From contig NC_051431.1 in assembly GCF_001649575.2 (NCBI RefSeq), positions 1,653,352 through 1,717,351 of the forward strand: 64,000 bases of DNA, read 5' to 3'. Shown piece by piece: positions 11,401 to 20,400 of the stretch (the first letter of the stretch is position 1; each line of letters begins with the position of its first letter). The notes beneath the pieces are model-generated. The model had not been told where the DNA came from. It was given only the letters and a program-made list of their open reading frames with translations, and made no database searches. The translations under genes and the position numbers were made by a program. The DNA is from Kryptolebias marmoratus (Eukaryota > Chordata > Actinopteri > Cyprinodontiformes > Rivulidae).

Positions 11401-14400
11401 TTTTTTATAACCGTGAAATAATGCCTGATGACAGTGGAGGGAAAGAGATTACACATCCTCATTACGCTTGATTTGCTTTTCATTTTAAAACTGCCTTCCT
11501 GGTTAATGATTATTGCAGGATTGTGTTGATATACTGATACTGTCCCATCCTTCCAGCCAAGTAAACTGTGTCCATGGTGAGGTGAAAAGTTCTTCTGCAG
11601 CTTCAGATTTCAGTAAAATCTCAGCAGAATGGTGGAATTGTCCTCTCTTTGTGTTTTCAGAGTTCAAACGGGCAGAAAATGTCAGCTAAACGCTCCGTCC
11701 CACATGCTAACGAATGTTTTGTTTGTGCATTCCCTTTTCCTGGAATCCCGGCGGCTCACACCTACAGTGAATGGGTTTTAGACATGGAGTTATTTGCCCT
11801 GTTTGGCAGCCAGTTTCCCAGAATGCCCTGCTGTAATTACGGGTCCGGGGACAGTATTTGTCTTTCATGGGCTACAGTTGGGCCACACCTTGTTATCCTC
11901 GCGCAGCAGACAAACGGGTCTTTATGTGGTGGTTCTGTTGTCCTGCAGCTGACCAGAGACACAACAGAAGCTGCTCAGGTCGTCACATCCGTCATCTGTT
12001 CGCTCTTTAATCTCCTGCAGAAGCTTCATGTTGGGTTTAAACAAAGCAGCTCTCATCTCCTCTTTCTGACTCATCAGGGGCTCATTTTCTGCTTCATGGA
12101 TCCTTTTTATGAAAACTTGAAATGACTAAAAGACACTTTATGTGGTTTTTATTGACTTGGAGAAACATAAATGTTCTGCTCGTGATCGTTCACGCTTCCT
12201 CCGCTTGTCTTTTCACACAATAACTTTGTTCTGCCTCGTTAGTGAGAATAAAGAGCAACGACCTTCACTTTTTCCAAATAGGATTGTGAACTCATCAAGT
12301 TTTCAGTGATTTCCTCTCGTCAGCTGATTGGTTGACAGCATCCTGACGAGTTGCTCTGATTGGTTGACAGACGGCTGATTCAGGAGCAGCTCATGAGACA
12401 ACCACAGGCTTTGATTGACAGGTCCAACTATTTGCTTTGACAAGGAGGCTGAATCATCAGTTGTCTTTTTAGATCTGGTGACCCAGATCTTTTGTCAGAT
12501 GTGCAGAAAGTTTTGTGTTGACTTGGCTTCAACAGGACTTTCCATCAAAAGGCTTTTGTTTAACGGCCACATTAAAAAGCTCAGCCGATTTTATTATTCT
12601 TTTCTTGCTCATCAAAGGAGAAGAAGATAATATGCACTCAAGATTTTAAAGTTAAAAAAACAGCCCTAAAAATCAACTAAACAATCCATTAAGTTTTAAT
12701 GTGAGCACTTATTTCTGCACACGAGTGAAAATTAATACAAATATCATAAATCAGACTGATAGTTTCACACAGTTTATCATTTAAAATATACAGAACCAGG
12801 ACTGTCCTGGAGGTCCGGACCGACAGGCTAAACTCAGTTCTGCTAAATATAAATGTTTATAAATGTTTATAAATATGATTTTCATTATCTGCTAACAGCA
12901 GATGTTGTAGCCGAACAAGAAAAATGTAAACTTTGTTCATTAACCCTTAAATAATATAGACATTTTGTGCCATTCTGGGTGTTTTTGTTTTCTTTTTGTT
13001 CCCCCTAAAGTCATTTTGTCTTTGTCAAATAAATATAGCACTAATTTTCCAGAAAATTTACAATTCTTATCTCAGTTCCTTAAATAAGCCTTGCAGCCTA
13101 AGCAGGGAGACCCAGACTTCCCTCTCCCCAGCCACTTGGTTCAGCTCCTCCGGGGGAATCCCAAGGCGTTCCCAGTCCCTCCAGCGTGTCCTGGGTCTTC
13201 CTCTGGGCCTCCTCCCGGTGGGACGTGCCCTGAACACCTCACCAGGGAGGCGTCCAGGAGGCGTCCTCACCAGATGCCTGAGCCACCTCAGCTGGCTCCT
13301 CTCTACGTGGAGGAGCAGCGGCTCTACTCTGAGTCCCTCCCGGATGACCGAGCTTCTCACCCTATCTCTAAGGGAGAGCCCAGACACCCTGCGGAGGAAA
13401 CTCATTTCAGCCGCTTGTATTCGCGATCTCGTTCTTTCCGTCACTACCCAAAGCTCGTGACCATAGATGAGGGTAGGAACGTAGATCGACCGGTAAATCG
13501 AGAGCTTCGCTTTTTGACTCAGCTCTCTCTTCACCACGACAGATCGGTACAGCGCCCGCTTCACTGCAGACGCTGCACCAATCCGCCTGTCCATGTCCCG
13601 CTCCATTTTCCCTCATTCGTGAACAAGACCCCGAGATACTTAAACTCCTCCATCTTCCCCGACCCGGAGAAGGCACTCTACCCTTTTCCGGCTCAAGACC
13701 ATGGCCTCGGATTTGGAGGCTCTGATCCTCATCCCGGCTGCGAACCACTCCAGTGAGAGCTGTAGATCACGGTCTGATGAAGCCAGTAGGACCACATCAT
13801 CTGCAAAAAGCAGAGATGCGATCCTAGGCCACCAAAACGGATCCCCTCAAAAGATTTTAGACTACTAGCTTTCATTGTGTATTTTCTATATCTTAGTTGT
13901 TGGAGCTAGATGAAACTAAAAGTTTCCAGTTGTAATGTGTTGCAGGTTTTTAGGATTGTAAATTAATTTATGAGTTTCTGGTCTGCTTTATGTTAAAATG
14001 CATGTTGTTGTTTGAGGACTCAAGACTCCACCCGCCTTCGTCAGCAGGATGATATGATGTGCTGTCTTTGTGTTTCTGCTGACGGAGCGTCCAGTTAAAC
14101 TAATGAGGGCTGCAGGGATTAAACCACTCAGCCAGGAGTAATTTAATAAAAGGTTCAGAGAACACTGTACCTTATTATCTGTTTGAGCCCAAATACAACT
14201 CTAAAAGTAAATGTTGTTTTTTGTTTCAGCAAATCCAAAGAATGCACCTTCAATGCAGGTAAACAATCTTTATTCCCTGTCGGTTTGTTGTTGTATATGA
14301 TATCAGACATTGCTTTATAATTAATCTGGATTGGATGGCCTTTTAATTAACATTTAAAGCATTGTGATTGGATAAATTAGTAAAAAACCTGCTATAAATA

Positions 14401-17400
14401 CTCTCATTTAGACTTCTATCAACCTCCGTAAGGTTTTAAATCTTTCCTAAAGTCAATGTTTAATGTTAGGATGAAAATTTAAGAATTAAAGCAGGCTGTT
14501 TATATTTTCTAAAAGAACTGTATGGATTTATTGATCTTCAGTGTTTCCAGGTGTTAGACAAACATTCAGTTAGTTTTCTTTAGGTGGAGCCTCCTGACGG
14601 AGCTTTTTGGTTTGAAACAAACTAAACGTTTGGTGTTTTTAGGTTTATGCTCTGTTTGTATCAGTTTTAACGATTTTATCTAACAGAGACTGGTTAGCTT
14701 TCTGGAAGGAAAGGTTTGAAACAGGCTTGAGTCGGCAAAGAGAGATGAAACAGTTAATTCTGGTTGTATTGATCCAGGAATCAGAGTTAATGGGATAAAA
14801 GTCTGACCTTTAAGGCCCTGTTCATTCTTCCCTCTCTTCTTTCTCGTTCCCCAGAGGACGGCTATGTGAGGATGTTCCTCCGAGGCCGCCCAGTCACCAT
14901 GCACGTCCCCGACCAGCAGCGCGGCAGCTTCAGCCTCGACCAGAAGGTGGCGCTCCCAGACAAAAAACTCAAACTTCAGTGGGTGTATCCTTCGAACTGA
15001 GAGACGCAGGAATGATCTGGAGATTCGTGTGATCAAGGAGGCCTAAACTATTATTTTAGTTTCTGTTTTTAAGTAACTAACTATTTAATTTTGGTCATAA
15101 AAGATGTTTTAATTTCCTCATCATGGCGGCTGAATCACTGTTCTTTTCTCTGTATCCAACTTCTTCTGCACACTTTGTGCCATTTTAGCTGTTTATATAT
15201 CAAAACGTTCAGCTCATTCAGGAGATTGGTGCTGTGACTTTTGGTTTTTGTTACATTTACGCTTTTCAAATATTTCCCCCATAGATATGCATTCAGAAAT
15301 CCTCAGTTTCTTCAAAATCATCTTTGAATTCTGCTTCAACAAACTGGCTCTGTTTCTGTCGTCTTTAGCTCTGGTTCCTCCTTTAGCTTCTAGCTAGTGT
15401 TTAGCTACTTTCAGCTGATGTGTTTGTTTTTCATCGACGAGGCCGAAACTGCAGTTCTGGAATCATATTTAGTTTTTTTCTGAGACAGCTGAGGAATAAA
15501 ACATTCTGTTGTTGTTCCCTGACTCGGACTCGACCCAGGTACGGATACCGCGGCCGGGACTGCCGCTCCAACCTCTACCTGCTGCCCACAGGTGAGATCG
15601 TTTACTTCAACGCCTCGGTGGTGGTTCTGTACAACACCGAGGAGCAGCAGCAGAGACACTACCTCGGTCACAACGACGATGTCAAATGGTGAGAAGGCAA
15701 AGTTAAAAAAAACCTCTGGAGTCGTTGAACTCAAACAGCGGCAGAGATTAAAGGAAAATTACTTTTCCAAACAGCACTGATGTCTTTACTCATTTCCTGG
15801 ACTGATTTAACTCTTGCAGACGGATCTCTTCATGTGAAAATCGTTGCTTATCTGTAATTAAAACCGTGGTTTAATTAACCGTCTCCAGCTGACGGCCTGG
15901 ATGAGCTCTGCGCCTGGAGCCACGTGGGGCATGCTGGGAAAATGACTCATCTGTCGGCGTTTCCTCTCTCACGCTCCCCCCCCCCCCCCNNNNNNNNNNN
16001 NNNNNNNNNNNNNNNCCCCCCCCCCCCCGTTTTTATTATTCCAGAGACTGAATAATTGTGATGAATGTATGTTTAAAAATCAAGACTACAGACAAGATCT
16101 GTAAAATGTTGTTTAAGTGTAACAGATTGTAAAAATATTTAATGCTCCAGTCTAAATTTCTAAGCAGAAGGAAGCTTGAAGTAAATCTGTTTGTGATGAA
16201 ATGACAGTTTCTCCAGCTCTGATTGTTCTAATTATTAGTTTTACTGAATTTATCCCGTTTTGAAACTGGATTTAAAGCTTTTAGACACATTGAAGTAGTG
16301 TAAATATTCACTTTTGACTTTTTATCCTCCCAGCCTGAGCGTGCATCCTGACATGGTTACTATAGCAACGGGTCAAGTGGCTGGAAACTCCAAGGATGGG
16401 AAGGTACGCCAAAGCTACGCGTTTCTAAATAATAACACAAGTTTCTTGAGAGACAGTTTTACTTTTCAGAAAAAATTGTTTGCATGAACAAAAGAGTAAA
16501 AAGATAAAAGAGGTTTAAATCCTGCCTCCTTTTAATCACAAGCTGACAGATTTCCTTCAGGTTTTCATTAAACACATTTGACTTTCTTGGATCAAACAGG
16601 AAAACTGAACTATTTCCAAGTAACGAGTCGGCAAGTTAAAACACGACTTCTGCTTGAGTCACGGTTCATATCTGCACCATAACCTCAGAACATGTTTAGG
16701 TTTTAACAGTTCCACCTTTTTATCTTCAGTGTTAAAAATGTTTCTTTTTATAACAGCCAGTTGCAAAGAATCCGAACTGTTTTTAACCTTTTGGTTTAGT
16801 TTACTTGTGTGTTAGAAATAAGTTCAATTTCTTTCGGCTGAGAAGAAATTAAAGAACAATGAGGGAGATTTTTATGGTAGGAAGATAAAATGTTAGATTT
16901 CTTTTTGACAATATTGATAGTTTGCACATCTTAGTGACTCCTCAAACAGAAAAATGCAGCATTATGTAAAGTTTTATGGGAATAAAGATGTGGAGGCTGA
17001 GTTTTAACACTCTGATGTGTTTTTGTTCTGCAAATCTGAACACTTTTAGTTTTTTATGTTGGTAGTGACATCAGTTATCTAAATCTATGCCATCCAACAC
17101 AGAAGCAGAATGGTTTGTAACATTTTCTCTGACATGTTAAGCCCAGATGTCGTTCTTCTTCTGCTGTCTGTCCAGCTGCTTGCTCCTCACGTCCGGGTCT
17201 GGGACTCGGTGAGCCTCAACACCCTCCACGTGATCGGGATGGGGGTGTTTGACCGGGCGGTCACCTGCGTGTCTTTCTCCAAGTCGGTGAGCAGCGTTCG
17301 GTCCTGCGCTGTAGCTAAAATAAGAACGCGCTCATGTTTTATCTGCTGACGACACTTTGCTCCGCTTCAACATCCAGAACGGTGGAACCTTCCTGTGCGC

Positions 17401-20400
17401 CGTGGATGACGCCAACGATCACATCCTGTCGGTCTGGAACTGGCAGAAGGAGAAACAACTGGCTGACGTCAAGGTGATCACGTTTATAATCTCTTCCATA
17501 CAGCAGCATTGTTACTGATCATAAATGAAATATTATTGCTCTTAAATGAAGAAGCTGAATGAATGAGAAGAGAGATGTGATATCGTCTTGTACTGTTATA
17601 TAAAACGAGCGCTTCTTTCCCCCGGCAGTGTTCCAACGAGTCTGTGCTGGCAGCCATGTTTCATCCCATGGACACCAACCTGATCGTGACCTGTGGAAAG
17701 TCTAACATCAACTTCTGGACCATGGACGGCAGCACTCTCACCAAGAGACAGGGCCTGTTTGAGGTGCGGTTACTGACCCGGCCTTTCTGAACCTTCACGG
17801 GACGGGAACCTTTTTACTGAATTTATCAGGAAGTGCCCCCGTACACAAGAAAACCTTGTTAGGGTAGCAGAGCATCTCCATCTCCAGTTAAAAACACCAC
17901 AGGTTAAAGAAAATGTGGTCTACCACACAGCTTTACAGGATGTTTTGTGTTTTTTTTTCTTTCTTCCTAGAAACACGAGAAACCAAAGTATGTGCTGTGT
18001 GTGGCTTTTGCTGAAAACGGAGACGCCATCACAGGAGACTCCAGTGGAAACATCTACGTCTGGGCCAAAGGTAGAATCAAAACCAGGCCGTCTGAGAGGA
18101 AGAGTTGCTGTTTTACATCTTAACTAGAAAATTAACTTTTACATACTTGCTTCAAAGCAAGAATGCAAAGAGAACAATGTTTCTGAAGGAACTGAGTTTA
18201 GTTTAAATTTGACAAACCTACCGTACCATACCGGTTTTGATTTATGAAGCCTTTTAAACAACCAAAGGAGCAAAGTGCTGAACAAAACAAAGAATAAGAC
18301 AAAACAGCGCAGTCACAAAGTCAAAGCAGCCCTATAATAAAACAGAAAAGTAAGTAAAGGTCAACATCTCACAGGGTGTTTTGTGGTAAATGTCAAAGCT
18401 GAACATTTTAGGACAAAATGTGCACAAGTAGTAAGAATGTACAGAAAAATTAAAAACCGTAAAATTAAATGCTGGGTTAGTATTCACTCTAATTAAATCA
18501 TAGGAGCTTATGAAGATAAAACCAAACTGGTTTGCTTTGCTGCTAAAATATATCCATAGGGGGTGTTTGTGTTGCTGAAGCTCCTCCTCTTGTGCTGGGA
18601 CAGGTGGGAACCGCATCAGCCAGGTGGTCTCAGGCGCACACGAGGGCGGCATTTTCTCCATTTGTGTCCTGAAGGATGGCACCATGGTGTCTGGGGGCGG
18701 GAAAGACCGCAAGGTGGTGCTGTGGGACCACAACTACAGGAAACAGGCTGAGATGGAGGTAGGAGGGGTGGAGCAGTCTTGGGATCTTAAAAATAAAAGC
18801 ACAAATAATAATAAAAAAGCAGTTTATGTAAAACATCATCAGCAAGGCTATGATGAGATGAAGCACCACATTATTATGATTCGACTGCGTTTTCGGACCT
18901 TTTTGTGGTGCGTGCAGGTGGGGGAAGCCCTTGGCCCCGTCCGGGCTCTGGCTGAAGGGAAACCAGGTGAACTCTTCATCGGAACGACCAAGAACGCCAT
19001 CATCCAAGCAGCCTTCCCCGATACCTTAACCCCGATTGTTCAGGTGCACGAACCGTTTAATGTTTGTTTCGATCAAGCCCCTCCCCCGACGCGTTAAATG
19101 ACACGTGTGGCGTGTTTGACAGGGTCACACAGATGAGCTGTGGGGTCTGGACGTCCATCCCTCCATGGAGCAGTTTGTCACCTGCTCTCAGGACAAACAG
19201 GTCCACCTCTGGGACATCGACTCCCATCAGCCCCTCTGGAGCAAAACCATCGAGGTGAGAGGACGAGGAAATAAATGAGCGTCGAATCTAAAACCGAACA
19301 AGCAGCTAATGTGATGTTTTCTTGTGTCAGGATCCGGGGAGGTCTGCAGGTTTCCATCCCAGCGGGGCTGTTGTGGCCGTGGGCACCATGACTGGAAGGT
19401 CGGCCTCTCAGCTGAAACTTTCACCCTTCTAATGTCTAAGCTTTGATTTGTTGATCTTTATCACCCACTGCTGGTAGTGTGTTACCATAATGAACCACTG
19501 GACAGATTTTAATCAAACTTTCAGGAAACAGCATTCCTTCAAGGCTTTTAATCCTATTTGTGACATCAGACAGAAAACATTATAAAAGACTGTAAAAGGC
19601 TTCTAAAATTTGACTTAATTGTCAGTTTTACAATTAAAAAACCATTAAAAACTGTCCTCTTTTAACACTTTGGTGACCTGTGACCTCGTTGACTTGTTGG
19701 AGGAATGCCTGTCACCATAATATTACCTTTTTAAAGAAAGAAGTGATCTGTTAGCCCTCGGAGTATGTGTTGGTTATGCCTCTCAGCTACAACAAGTTTT
19801 ATCTGTAAAAGCAACTGAGTTATGGCCGTTTTTGCATTTTGCTAAGATTAAATGGGATTGACTGTTTCATGATTGTCCAATCCCAGCTCTCGTTCTTTAT
19901 TAGTGGGTGAACAATCCAACACTTTGTGAGCTTCAGGATGACTTACTTATATAAAGTTTGAGAAAGAATCTGAATCATTTTGGCCCCAAAACTTCGAATC
20001 GTTCATCCTCAGATAATCCTGTGAGACTCCTGAGCGCCAGCTATACTGAGGGAAACTTTCAATAATTACTGAAAAAACTTAAAATCCATCTATTGGTTCA
20101 TGAGATGGTTTGCTAACAGACAAACACATGCAGTTACATGATCGCCCACATTTTAAAAAGTCATGAGATTCCAAGTTTCTGTTCATACTTGTGATTTATT
20201 TGGTGTCCCACGTGTGTTTCAGGTGGTTGGTGCTGGACACCGACTCTCGGGATCTGGTTTCTGTGCACACGGATGGAAACGAGATCATTTCTAACGTCAA
20301 ATACTCTCCAGGTAAAATCCACCCGACGCACTGAGTACAAACATGTTTCGGTCCTTCGGTTAACGGTGAGCTCTGTGCGTCTGCAGACGGGAACTTCCTG

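Noticed and set aside
13091..13756. 221-codon plus-strand frame
   Set aside because: It is the antisense shadow of the minus-strand reverse transcriptase fragment.
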